From positions 55,330,286 through 55,394,285 of the forward strand of contig NC_081552.1 of assembly GCF_963082655.1 (NCBI RefSeq): a stretch of 64,000 bases of DNA, read 5' to 3'. The notes beneath the pieces are model-generated. The model saw nothing but the letters and a program-made list of their open reading frames with translations, had not been told where the DNA came from and made no database searches. A program made the translations under genes and the position numbers. Positions 11,056 through 21,859 of this stretch are shown one piece after another (positions within the stretch are counted from its first letter, which is position 1; every line of letters starts with the position of its first letter). Origin of the DNA: Stomoxys calcitrans (taxonomy: Eukaryota; Arthropoda; Insecta; Diptera; Muscidae).

Positions 11056-11565
11056 AGGCTCTTTTACACGGCATGTTGTTTTTTTATGACATATCAAACT
11101 TAACACATAACATGTCAATTAGAGCGTGCTCTATTCCTTCTGACAAAAAAAAGGAAATCAGCTGATTTTGTTGTCAGTCGAATGAATACAACCCCAAATT
11201 AAATTGTTTTCACAAATGTATGATTTAATCAGCTTTCTAACAACTTTTTTGCGCATAAAAAATCAGCTCAAATTTTTAGGTTATGTCGTACGAAAATAAC
11301 ATACAGGTGTGATAGCAAAAATGATGAATAGTATGTAAATTGACAATTTTGACAAACATTATCAATTACATGTGAATACAAACGTGACATGGCATACGTT
11401 TTGTCAGCTGCTTTGTTTTGGCTTATAAATATACATATAAATTATTACCGAACGTCTTTCGACCGAAAAGGCGCTATTATACGGACATGTACATGCTGTA
11501 TATTCATAAGCCAAAACAAAACAGCTGACACGTTTTCCTACATATACGGTATGTTTACGAGAGCA
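11056..11565. mobile_element. Possible MITE with inverted ends
   Basis: The ends GCTCTTTTACACGGCAT (about 11056) and, reversed, GCTCTCGTAAACATACCGTA (about 11565) resemble each other. Inside, CGTTTTGTCAGCTG..TTTGTTTTGGCTTAT at 11398-11427 is inverted at 11505-11534. No clear target duplication was seen. The remaining intron sequence (10861-11055 and 11566-11936) shows nothing recognisable. Confidence 0.4.
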
Positions 11566-11936
11566 CAACCAGATCTTTAATATAGATTTGAAATAGGTAT
11601 ATTCGACAGACTTCCTTTATAGAACAGTGAATTAAACCTATTTTAAGACTTTATTAAGATTTGTGAATACGGTCGTTAGGATCTCTTATACCGGGGTTTC
11701 AGAGTGACTTGACATCTTACGTAGCATAAAACTTATTACAAAGTGACATGCACATCTGAGGGGGCTGCAGTTAATCGGTTGTGCCAAAGCTATACGACCC
11801 TGACCTCTGCATTAAAGTCTTCTTGCACCAAGCGATGTCAGGCTTCTTAAGGATATTGAATTTTTATTATAAATCAAATTAATAAACTTTTCTCCTTATT
11901 CAAAATTTCATTAATCTTCTAAATCCATCATTTCAG

Positions 11937-12145
11937 ATTGTTTCCATTGCTACAAAATATTCTAAAACTCCTGCTCAAATTCTGATTCGTTATCAGATTC
12001 AACGTGGCAACATTGTCATACCCAAATCGGTTAATAAGGGGCGCATTGCTTCTAACTTTGATGTATTCGGATTTGATTTGACCGCTGAGGATGTGGCCAA
12101 CATAGATAGCTTCGATTGCAATGGACGCTTGCTACATTTAACATC
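11937..12145 (+). CDS. Aldo-keto reductase (AKR1B-like), exon 4
   Basis: This exon encodes 69 residues plus two bases. It follows an acceptor TTTCAG in phase 0 and ends at a GTAAGT donor. It continues the barrel with IVSIATKYSKTPAQILIR and then IPKSVNKGRIASNF. The Lys-Ser pair and the Arg correspond to Lys262, Ser263 and Arg268 of AKR1B1, which bind the 2'-phosphate of NADPH and give preference for NADPH over NADH. The last bases (TC) need one more base from the next exon to make Ser. Two separate downstream exons supply it (C at 12229 or T at 18303), and both keep the Ser codon. Neighbouring intron sequence holds LOA-like retroposon debris on the upstream side. Confidence 0.94.
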
Positions 12146-12228
12146 GTAAGTTTTTAAATAACGCCAAAAATATATTTATGATATGCTATAGACATACCAT
12201 TGTTATTTTATTTTTTTTTGTAATATAG

Positions 12229-12274
12229 CGATGCTGGACCGCATCCTCATTATCCTTTCAATGATGAGTTCTAA
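12229..12274 (+). CDS. Aldo-keto reductase, proximal alternative last exon
   Basis: After an 83-bp intron with a T-rich tract and a TATAG acceptor, this exon encodes the tail DAGPHPHYPFNDEF and a TAA stop (12272-12274). The HPHYPFNDEF ending is what AKR1B proteins normally carry at the C terminus. The partial protein is 293 residues; with a missing first exon of 20-25 residues this fits the usual length of about 315. The C-terminal loop closes over the active site in this family and sets substrate preference. No convincing poly(A) signal lies close behind the stop; the first AATAAA I see is at 13130, inside a repeat. Confidence 0.9.
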
Positions 12275-12836
12275 AGCAACTCTATCTATATATACATGTA
12301 TAGTATATTACGAAACATCCTTATTAAGAAAGGGTAAACATCAACATTGTGGGTTATATATTTTATCATTTGTTTAGTTTGCTGGCACATGGCTTTTTCA
12401 CTAATCTAGAGTTTGAGGCTATGTAAGACAAGCGCTCTAGTTTTCCTAATCTATGCAAAATTGTAGCAAACAATTGTTGAATGTTTTAGTACTTCTAAGG
12501 TAGTTTATAAAGCCCGTTGTCAATGTCATGCATACTCTAAAATTTAGCCCTACAGTCAGTATTTGAAGAACATGTTGTTTGATGTATGCTAAATTTATGT
12601 TTTTTTTTAATAAGAAATGCTTGCTTGATTTGAATGAAAAAAAAGCAAATGATCACTCAAACACTCTAACATATAAAAGCTATAGGCAATTATCATTTCC
12701 ATACTAAGAGCTGACTGTAAATTCCATTCCATTCCACTCTGTCCTAGACTAATTTTTCCTCACATTTCTGTAGATTAACATTGAACAAAAATTATTTAGA
12801 CATTTTTTCTACACACCACCATGTGATAAAGGATGT
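12275..12836 (+). other. Sequence after the proximal last exon; 3' UTR or intron
   Basis: This is unique-looking AT-rich sequence. It should hold the 3' UTR of the proximal isoform, but I see no AATAAA within it. Confidence 0.45.
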
Positions 12837-12837
12837 A

Positions 12838-13185
12838 TTGGGGTTTCCAAGAAGAGATGTTATTTTGGTATACAAAGAAAAATTCAACTTTTGTGAGATA
12901 AATGTTCGGATGTTTATTTCATTATAGATGAGAGGTATGCCATTAATGAAAAAGAACATCAGTCAAATGACCCAACGACCACGCTTACAGGACCATGCCG
13001 AGTGATTCAAAATGATACCTCTTGTTGGAAAACCTTATATATTTAAAGGATTTTCCAATAAGAGGTGTTATTTTTGTATTCAAAGAAAAAATCCATTTTT
13101 TGAGATGAATCATCGGATGTTTATTTTATAATAAAGAGGAAGGCATGTAAAATAACACCTCTTATTGGAAAACCCCATACATTGT
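12838..13185. mobile_element. Pair of short MITEs with GGGGTTTTCCAATAAGAGGT ends
   Basis: The first copy runs from GGGGTTTCCAAGAAGAGATG (12840) to an inverted end ATACCTCTTGTTGGAAAACC (13015-13034). The second runs from GATTTTCCAATAAGAGGTGT (about 13050) to ATAACACCTCTTATTGGAAA (about 13155-13174). The inner parts are similar (GTATTCAAAGAAAAA, ATCGGATGTTTATTT). There is no coding capacity and the family is unknown. Confidence 0.6.
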
Positions 13186-13610
13186 GCAAGCAGTCTACAC
13201 TTTTGAAAATTGCAAAATACGGATACCAATTCGCCATCACTAAGGTGGCAGTTCGTGGCTAATGAGATGTTCTATGAGGTCTTGAACTGATCATTGGTTG
13301 AAAAGTCTTCTAACCAAAGACGAAATGCGTCCCATAGTGGTTGGTGTGTGTTGCTATTTTTGGCTTTCCTTTTCCATTTGCAATCTCCGATCATTGAGCT
13401 CGTCTCAAAAGAGAAACAAGCAAAAATTTTAAACTTTAATGATCTTCGCTCTAACAGACAAAAAACTTAAGAAATAAAAATAAAATCGTTTTCAAAAAAA
13501 AAAAAATAATTCATTCAGTCATTTTTTAATTGAATAAGATTTTTTTTTCATTACAGTCGAGATTGAAATTTTTGCCATTTTTAATAAATTTTTAAGTGAA
13601 ACTACATATT
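13186..13610 (+). other. Intron between alternative last exons, no recognisable feature
   Basis: Apart from an A run near 13495 and AT-rich sequence I see nothing. Confidence 0.45.
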
Positions 13611-14318
13611 TTTATACCCTCCACCATACGATGGGGGTATACTAATTTCGTCATCCCATTAAGTATATATATTCTTGATCGTCTTGCCATTCTGAGTCGA
13701 ACTAGCAATGTCCATCCGTTTGTCGAAATCACGATAGCGGTCGAACGCGTGAAGCTAGCCGCTTGAAATTTTGCACAGATGCCTAATATTGATGTAGGTC
13801 ATTCATGATTGCAAATGGGCCATATCGTTTAAGATTTGGATATAGCTCCCATATAAAATGGTCTTCGACTTGACTTCTTAAGCTCCTAAAAGCTGCAATT
13901 AATAACCGATGGGGCTGAAATTATGCATATAGTGTTCTGTTATAACTTCCAACAACTGTGTTAAGTACGGTTCAAATCGGTCAAGAACCTAATATAGCTC
14001 CCATATAAACCGATTTCCCGATTTGACTTCCTGAGCCACTGGCCAAATTACGCCCATATTGTTATGTTATGGCTTCCAACAACTGTCCAAATCGGTCAAG
14101 AACCTGATATAGCTCCCATTTAAACCGATCGTCCAATTTGACTTTTTGAGCCCCTAGAAGCCTCAATTTGCATTTGCAATTTGCATGTTCTATTATGACT
14201 CTCAACAACTGTGCCCAAATCGGTCAATAACCAGATATAGCACCCATATTTTAGCAGAATCCATGGTGGTGGGTTCCCAAGATTCGGCCCGGCCGGACTT
14301 AACACCATTTTACTTGTT
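13611..14318 (+). mobile_element. DINE-1-like element, subfamily A, full length but short
   Basis: The 5' block TTTTTATACCCTCCACCATA is at 13610-13630. It is followed by TATATATTCTTGATCGTC, a short GTCC-type run, about three A units and the 3' hairpin GATTCGGCCCGGCCGGAC with TTTTACTTG at 14279-14315. Both ends are present, so this is a complete non-autonomous copy inside the reductase intron. Confidence 0.8.
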
Positions 14319-14452
14319 TAATCAAATCTTGTAAAATGTTGAAATATGGTGCTTAGGTAAATGTAATTAAAGGCTATTTTGTCACCTACAATATAAAGGG
14401 AAGAAGATTTCCAAGACCCAAACATCGCACATTTCTACAAATCTATAGGAAT

Positions 14453-14563
14453 ACCATGTCAGCCGGTTCTACACGCCGGATTAACATCATTGAAGTCCTT
14501 CATCGGCCAAGGTCTGCTGCCTCAGTGCACAGCACATTGCTAAGACAACAACAACAAAAAAAT
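14453..14563 (+). mobile_element. SINE-like retroposon copy
   Basis: Head CCATGTCAGCCGG, body CCTTCATCGGCCAAGG, and tail ACAACAACAACAAAAAAA. Diverged from the intact copy at 1470-1575. Confidence 0.6.
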
Positions 14564-14577
14564 AGGGCACTCCACAA

Positions 14578-14669
14578 TTCCATGGTAGCCGGTTCTTCAT
14601 GCCGAATTGAACCGATGGATTCCTTCATGCGCAAGAGCTGCCGCCTCAACGTACAAAACCAACAACAAC
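14578..14669 (+). mobile_element. SINE-like retroposon copy, second in the pair
   Basis: Head CCATGGTAGCCGG, body GATGGATTCCTTCATG, and a CAACAACAAC tail, same orientation as the copy 15 bases upstream. The 14680-14785 stretch behind it is AT-rich with TTAATTGA-type short palindromes. Confidence 0.6.
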
Positions 14670-14787
14670 TATTACATATTAAAAAAATTAATTGAAAATT
14701 TCAATCATACTTTTAATTGGATCAATTAAAAATTATTTAAACAATTCGATTAAAAAATGTTTGAATCAATTAATTTTTTAATTGAAA

Positions 14788-17700
14788 ACCAGTAAGGAAG
14801 GGCAAAAGTCGGGCGGTGCCGACTGTATTATACCCTACACCTACCCCATAAGTATAATGTGTGAGCTATATCCCATTCAGTACCAATTTTGATGGACCTC
14901 GGCGGATGTTTTCAGACGTGTTGTTAATGTTCAAACAATTATGTTCAAACTGTAATAACTTCGGTTGAAAGTTAAAACATTATTGCAAATTAGCCTAAAT
15001 GTGACGTACATATATATGGGAGCTATATCTCGAGCGTTGGGCAAAATTTTGGCAAGATTGGTCATACAACGCCTTTGCAGTGGCTCTTGGCGTGAAAGTC
15101 TAGCAATATATACATACTAGCTGACCCGGGCCCGCTCCGCTGCGCCTTCTTTTACTTTATATGGAACAAAAGTTTCCTTGGAATATTTATTTTCAACAAT
15201 TAAACAGCTTTTAGTGAAATACCATGCTACGAAAATAGTATATCGCTTTACTAACAATTTAACAATATAAGTGCCTTTATCCGAATTCCATATGATCTTT
15301 ATTGGTCTTCGAATTTAAGTTTGGATGTAAGGTGTACTTTATTCTTAAAATACTTTATTTCAGCCCGCTACTCTCATGATATCTGATTAAGGGGTGTTTT
15401 CGGGGGTGAGGTGGTCTCCCAGGCACTTGGCCGTGAAAAATATCAGCATCGTGCTCTTCTTTCAAAATTTATTTTATTTAAACCCCATATTGCCATTGGT
15501 TTAGGGGAGTCTACACGATGAGGCGTGCGCCAAACATATGGCTCAAAATAGGTTATCAAATTAGTTTTCTAATCTTAAATACCACATATTGGCATGGTCG
15601 AAAATTTTTTATCCTTTGCGGGGTGTTTTGGGGAAGGGATGATTCCCTAAATACATGGTCCTAAATTTGGATATCAAATTCGTATTCGACTTCCAAATAC
15701 CCATATTGCGATGGTCAGTAAAAATTGCTGTTTGTGGGGTATTTTGAGAAAGGGGTATACCCCCAGAAAATTGGTCCCGAAAGTGGGTATCAATTCGTGC
15801 TCTCCCCCCCCCCCCCCATACCTTTCATTTAATCTCCACATTGACATGGTCGCTAAATATGGCCGATTTAGGGGTGTTTTGGGGATTGGGGTGGTCCCCC
15901 AAACTCTAAGCCCGGAAAATATGTCAGCAACGTGCTCTATTCTCATATATCTATATATCATTTATTTCAACCCCATATTTTGGGAAAGGGGTTGACTCCC
16001 AGAAAATTGGTCCGAAAGTGGGTATCAATTCTTTCTCCACCCCCCAATACCATTAATTTAAGCTCCACATTGACGTGGTCGGTATATATGGCCGATTTAG
16101 GGGTGTTTTGGGGATAAGGGTGGTCGCCCGGAGTGGAACACGAATCCGATATTTATTTTCAAGACCAACTCACTGAGTGGCCGCCCATCCCCCAAAAACA
16201 ACCCCAAGTCGGTCATGTTTGCCGACTATGGAAATATGGGACTCAAGTTAAAGGTATTTGGAAGTAGACCACGTATCTGATATCAACATTAGGGACCAAC
16301 CGTCTAGGGGACGTCCCACCACCATAACAACCCCCTAATAGGACGTATTTGCTCACCAAGACAATTTGGATCGTAAAGAGAGTGGAACTAAATATTCATA
16401 GTTTTTAAGGCCAACACCCCAAACCGGGCGTATTTGCTGATTTGTGCGATAAGGAGTTTAAATGAGATTAGAAAACGAATTTGATATCCAATTTTGAGGA
16501 CAATGGCAATATGGAGTTCAAATAAATGATATACAGATATATGAGAAAAGAGCACGTTGCTGATATATTTTCAGGGCTTAGAATTTGGGGGACCACCCCA
16601 CTCCCCAAAACACCCCTAAATCGGGTATATTTACCGACCATATCAATGTGGGGCTTAAACGAAAGGTATTGGGAAGTAGAGTAAGAATTGATACCCATTT
16701 TCGGGATCAATTTCCCAAAATACCCCATAAACAGCAATTTTTTAGTGACCATCGCAATATGGGGCTCAAATAAAGGTATTTGGGAGTAGAATACGAATTT
16801 GATATCCAAATGTAGGACCATGTATTTAGGGCATTCCCCAAAACACCCCCAGAGGGAAAAAATTTTTCGACCATGTCAATATGTGGCTCAAATAAAAGGT
16901 ATTTGAGATTAGAAAACGAATTTGATAACCTATTTTGGGGCTATGTGTTTGGGGGACGCCTCATCCTTTAAACTCTTCTTAAGCCAATGGCAATATGGGG
17001 TTTAAATAAATGGTATTTGAGAGAAGAGCACGATGCTGATATTTTTTAGGGCCAAGTATCTGGGGGACCACCTCTCCCCTGAAAAACCACTAAATCAGAC
17101 ATCATGAGAATATCGGGCTGCAGGGTTGCCTGTCCCAATACAGGCATCTTCTTCAAATGCTATGTTTTATTTTAGTATAATATACTACAAATCCCGATAA
17201 TCGATTATTAGAAACTGATATCACCTGATATCGATAAATATCCGAAACATCTGATTTATCCGGATAGAATTTAAATAAAATGCGGCAGAATGGAGTACAC
17301 CCTACATCCAAACTTAAATTTGTAGACCAATAAAGATCATATGGTTTTCAGATAAAGGCACTTATATTGTTAAACTGTTAGTCAAGCGATATACTATTTT
17401 CGTAGCATGGTTGTTCACTAAAAGATCTTTAATTGTCGAAAATAAATATTCCAAAGAAACTTTTGTTCCATATAAAGTAAAAGAAGGCGCAGCGGAGCAG
17501 GCCGGGTCAGCTAGTATATATATATATAAGAGCTACATCTAAATTTGGACCAATTTCCATGAAATTCATTAGTAATGTCGAGTCATAAAAAATTCCTTCC
17601 TGCTAAATTTCGAGAGAATCGGTTAACAAATGACCATTTTATTCCATTATTATTAAAAATCTCACGAACATATATATGGGAGATATATCCAAATCAGAAC

Positions 17701-17850
17701 CGATTTTTTCCAATTTCAATAGGCTTCGTCTCAAGACCGAAAAACATGGCTGTATCAAATTTGAAGACGATCGGATGAAAATTGCGACCTGTACTTTGTA
17801 CATAAATTAACATGGACAGACGGGCATAGCTTAATCGAATCAGAATCAGA
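14788..17850 (-). mobile_element. DINE-1-like element, subfamily C, split by a foldback element
   Basis: The 3' end (CCAGTAAGGAAGGGCAAAAG then the hairpin GTCGGGCGGTGCCGAC) is at 14788-14830. C units continue to 15116 and resume at 17515-17850 (GGGAGATATATCCAAATCAG, AACATGGACAGACGGGCATA). The 2.4 kb between is the foldback element listed separately. The 5' tip was not identified; 17850-18302 is otherwise plain intron. Confidence 0.65.
15117..17514. mobile_element. Family E foldback element, 2.4 kb palindrome
   Basis: Both ends carry the same head, CTAGCTGACCCGGGCCCGCT at 15117 and its reverse complement at 17495-17514, followed inward by CTTCTTTTACTTTATATGG and CCATATGATCTTTATTGG-type sequence. 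The left half (to about 16240) is made of 150-180-bp modules with CCCCATATTG, 'ggtcggtaaatatg' and 'ggggtgttttggggat'. The right half carries the same modules reversed. For example, 15905-15980 pairs with 16505-16580. There is no transposase. It sits in the intron between the two alternative last exons, inside a subfamily C copy. Confidence 0.75.
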
Positions 17851-18302
17851 TCAGTGATCTGATAATATATTTTTTTCGAAATTTTTATATTTAAATTTTG
17901 ACCCTTCAGTTCATTATGGTCAGAATGCTCCAGGTTACAAAAATCCTAAATATACATATATATTGACATATTCTTATCCAACGATTAATTGCTTTAACAA
18001 TAATACATAGACCATCAAAACTCTCTTCCATGGTGGTGTACATAAAACTATTTTGGCCTAGTCCTATCTTAATTCTCTTTCGCTGATATATTTGGTTTCT
18101 ACAACTTTAATTCTTATAAAAATTTTGTTAAAAATCACCTTCATTGAATGAAGTTCCTTTTAAATTAGCACGAACTTCTAACAACAGCGCTTAAATGTCC
18201 TTTAGTTTAATAATTGAATGCGTTTCTTTTGTGTCTTGTCCTTTTGTAATGAAATAATTTTCACATAATAATCAATTTTTGTATTTTTCTCTCCCTTTTT
18301 AG

Positions 18303-18345
18303 TGTAAAAGATCATCCCCACCATCCGTTTGCAAACGATGACTAG
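18303..18345 (+). CDS. Aldo-keto reductase, distal alternative last exon
   Basis: This exon follows a good acceptor (TCTCCCTTTTTAG) about 6.2 kb after the exon 4 donor. It completes the same Ser codon and encodes VKDHPHHPFANDD, then TAG. Its reading phase, its length (13 against 14 residues) and its DHPHHPF core match the proximal last exon, so the two look like duplicated, mutually exclusive 3' exons. The charged ends differ (ANDD against NDEF). Use of this exon would require skipping the proximal exon and its poly(A) site. The evidence is sequence only; transcript support is needed. A trapped relic of a duplicated gene end is the alternative, but intact phase, stop and splice site argue for use. 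Confidence 0.8.
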
Positions 18346-18650
18346 AATAAATCCCAGTTACTACAAGCTTTTGCTGGCAAAGCCTTAAATGTTTTTTCTA
18401 TCAATGTATACAAGCTGACTTTTTTGTAAATGTAAAAGCCTAACCTTTAAAAAAACTGTTTTTGATAGATTTACCCAATTTTGGAGTAAGAAACCTTAAG
18501 GAAGTTTTTATGGATTTCGCCATTTACATAAGCACCCTTAGTAGTCTTTAGATTTGTATCACCATTGTGTCCCATATTTTTTTTAAGAATAATTTAAAAT
18601 CGTTGCTTGAATAAATATGTAAAGGCAAAATAAAAAAAAGATTTTTACTA
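18346..18650 (+). other. Probable 3' UTR of the distal reductase isoform
   Basis: The sequence after the TAG is AT-rich and free of recognised repeats. AATAAA hexamers occur at 18610 and 18629, about 265-285 bases after the stop, which would be a normal distance for a short UTR. An earlier AATAAA directly after the stop (18346) is too close to be used. This is inference from signals only. Confidence 0.5.
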
Positions 18651-19845
18651 CAAAGCATCTTTAGGGAAAAGCGTTAAGTTAATCCTAATGCTTTTTTATT
18701 ATTTATATAATTTTTTTTTCATTCTTTTCCTTTGGTTTTTGTTTAGTGTAAAATTCCATTTTGCTGCAGTCACTGTAGCTCTGCCGCTGATGATCTTCAA
18801 GTGATTGATATAAAATATGAACACTTCTAGGGTTTCATTGCAATGTACTAACAACAACACCAACACTAACACTAACAACAACATCAAAAATAATAGCATT
18901 CATTCATTATCAAAGTTTTCGTTCAGTTCAATTACAACAACAATAAAAACAGCAGCTAAGCAATGTTAATGACATTAGCATTTGCTTTTGGTTTTACAGT
19001 TACAGTGTGTGAATGCTGAGCAAGGGGCAAGGCTTATAAAGGCGAAGCCATGCAAAATTTCTTTTTTGAGTAGAGACACTTTAAAAACACACGTATATTC
19101 TTCATGTTTGAGCGTTGATATCCTTTTTATTTGATGATTTATTTCAATTAAAAGCACTGATTTCGAATGGTGCTAGAATTTTGTTTGTTATGAGAATTTC
19201 ACCAAAAACATGATTGATCCACATTCAAAACTTTTTAACCCATCTATGCACCAACCGATCTCAGTTCTTTAAAATTGAATTGGTTATTCGAAACATTTAT
19301 GAACATAGGAACACAAACTTTTAATACAAATCACTATTTTTTAAATTGTTACAAAATTTCTTTGTTATTAGTTGTTAAACTTTAATCCATATCCTTTAAA
19401 GTATGTTTATTGCTTAATTATTCGTAACCGTTTTGTTTAGCATGGCATCGGCTCAATATTGCTGGCGGCGGTGGTGGTGGTTTTGTTAGCATGATGTTTA
19501 AAGCTCTTTCGTCTGACATCAACTGTTTGTTGTAAATTTAAAACCTCAGCTTAAATGTTGAAAACTTGTTACAGCTGAGAAAACTTTTACAAAAGAAACG
19601 TTTCTTTCTGCTGCTACCACCTCCGCTGCCGTCGTCGAGTTGCAGTTGCTGCTGCTACACATATAGTTTACAGGTATGACTTTTTATAGTTTCCTTACAC
19701 TGCACCATGCCTTCTATACCAATTGCCCCCCCTCCCCCATACAAGTTCATACGACTAATAAAATTTACACAGCAAAAAAAAAAGATTAAAAAAAAGCTTT
19801 ATGTAAAAATGTATATAACATTTGTGAAATATTTTACACACATGG
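18651..19845. other. Downstream of the reductase gene, no recognisable feature
   Basis: Low-repeat AT-rich sequence with short simple runs (ACAACAACACCAACACTAAC near 18850, GGCGGCGGTGGTGGTGG near 19464, a C run near 19727). It is non-coding as far as I can see; regulatory use is possible but unsupported. Confidence 0.45.
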
Positions 19846-20030
19846 AAAAAATCCTACTGATCGTAGCAAACACTGTCTGCTGACTGTTAGTAGTTAATTT
19901 TACTGCTATTACAGCAGACAGTAGTTCTGCTGTCATAGCTATATGTTTGCAATATCAGAACAGCAGTATGACTGCTGAAAAGTCTTTTGTTTGCTGAAAA
20001 TTACTGCTGCTTAATTTATAATGGGGTTGT
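19846..20030. repeat. CAGCAG-rich short repeat, copy 1
   Basis: The motifs TTACTGCTATTACAGCAGAC and CAGAACAGCAGTATGACTGC recur in looser form at 51005-51165. This is probably a small non-coding element; its ends are not defined. Confidence 0.4.
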
Positions 20031-20195
20031 TGCAATGAGAGTAAACTAAAAGAGAAGATTTTTAATTTTTCGATCGTAAGCAGAAAAAAAATACGTAAAA
20101 TTATTAAAACACGTGATCGGTAGTATCAGGCAAACATAATTAATAGCCCACCATTCCACAAAACAATATTCATAGCAATACAATAACAATAGACA

Positions 20196-20439
20196 AGTAA
20201 AAGAGTGCTGAGTTTGGCCGGGCCGACCCTTATATATCCTCCATCATGGATCGCATTTGTCAAGTTTTTTGTCCGGTATCACTTTATAGGCAAACAAAAG
20301 ATAATAGCTAAGAATTGCTATGCTATTGGAGCTATGTCAGGGCCATACTTGGCTTGGATGTTCAAAACAATAGTAGAGCAAAGAGCAAAATTTGAACCAA
20401 ATCGGATAAGAATTGAGCCCTAGAGGGAATTAAGAAATA
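20196..20439 (-). mobile_element. DINE-1-like fragment, subfamily A 3' end
   Basis: The hairpin block (GTTTGGCCGGGCCGACCC) and part of a first unit are present. The copy stops where the next head begins. Confidence 0.65.
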
Positions 20440-21850
20440 AAAGTAATAGCGTGCAAAGTTTGGCTGGGTCGAATCCTATATATCCTCCACCATGAATCGC
20501 ATATATCAAGTTCTTTGGCCGATATCTCTTTATAGACAAACAAAGGATAACGTCTAAGAATTGCTATGCTCTTTCAGCTATACCAAGTTATGAACCGATT
20601 GGGGCCATACTTGGCTGTTGGAGACCAAAGTCGCTGTTGGAGATCAAAGTAGCTGTTGGAGACCAAAGTGGAATTCATTTTGCAAAATTTCAACCAAACC
20701 AGAAAAGAATTGCACTCTATAGTGGCTCAAGAAAGAAAATTGGGAGATCTGTTTATATGGAAGCTATATCAGATTATGGACCGCTTCATATTTAACATGT
20801 ATGTTAAATTTCATATAAGAAGTTGTTATGGAAAATTTCAGCCAAATCGGATAATAATTGCGCCCTCTAGAGGCGCACGAAGTCAAGAAGCGAGATCAGA
20901 TTAAATGGGACCTATATAAGGTTATGAACCGATTTGGACCATACTTGGCAAGTTGTTGGAAGTCAAAATAAACAAGTAAAAAATTTAGGTGGGCCGAATC
21001 TTGGTAACCCACCACAATGGATTCTACAAATAATGCATACAAATTAAATTTATTTGAAGGGCATAATTTAATTCTATATACCAAACTTCTGTCCAACCAG
21101 CAAAAATTAATGCTTCTAGGAACCGAACAATGACGATCGGGAGACTGCTTTACATCGGACAACAAATTGAGGCTTGTATGGACTCAAGAAGTCAAATCGG
21201 GAGACCGGTTTATATGGAAGCTATATCAGGTTATAGACCGGTTTGGACCGTACCAGGCAAAGTTGTTAGAATTCGTAACAAAAACTACAAAACTACATGC
21301 TCAATTTCAGCAAAATCAGACAAAAATTGTGGCTTTCAGGGGCTTAAGAAGTCAAAGCGGGAGATCGGTTTACATTGGAGCTATATCAGGTTATAGACCG
21401 ATGTGGACCGAGACGATCAAGAATATACGTTGTATATGGGGTCTTAGAGAAATATTTCGAGGTGTTACAAAGGGAATGACTAGATTGGTATACCCCCATC
21501 CTATGGTGGTGGGTATAAAAGCTTGTTGTAACATTTCACCCAAATCGGGTAATAATTGCGTCTTCTAGAGGCCCAAGAAGCAAAGACCCGGTATCGGTTA
21601 TATGGCAGCTATACTAAAACATGGACCGATTTGGCCCATTTACAAACTCAACCGACCTAATGAGGAGTATTTATGCAAAATTTCAAGCACTTATCTTTAC
21701 TCCTTCGAAAGTTAGCTTGCTTTCGACTGACAGACGGACGGACGGACATGGCTAAATCGACTAAGAATGTCAAGACGATCAAGAATATAATTACTTTATT
21801 GGGTCTCGGATCAATATTTTGATTTGTTACCACCGGAATGACGAAATTAT
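20440..21850 (-). mobile_element. DINE-1-like element, subfamily A, split by a second copy
   Basis: The head with GTTTGGCTGGGTCGAATC is at about 20455. Units run to 20968, then after the inner copy (20969-21523) they resume with CACCCAAATCGGGTAATAAT. The 5' region with ACAGACGGACGGACGGACAT follows, ending near GAATGACGAAATTA at 21836-21849. The outermost 5' tip is lost. Confidence 0.65.
20969..21523 (-). mobile_element. DINE-1-like element, subfamily A, nested insertion
   Basis: This short copy has both ends: ACAAGTAAAAAATTTAGGTG at the left and CATCCTATGGTGGTGGGTAT at 21499-21518. It has about two A units and lacks the GTCC-type run (the text goes from a unit straight to GACGATCAAGAATATACG). 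Confidence 0.7.
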
Positions 21851-21859
21851 TTATTTATT

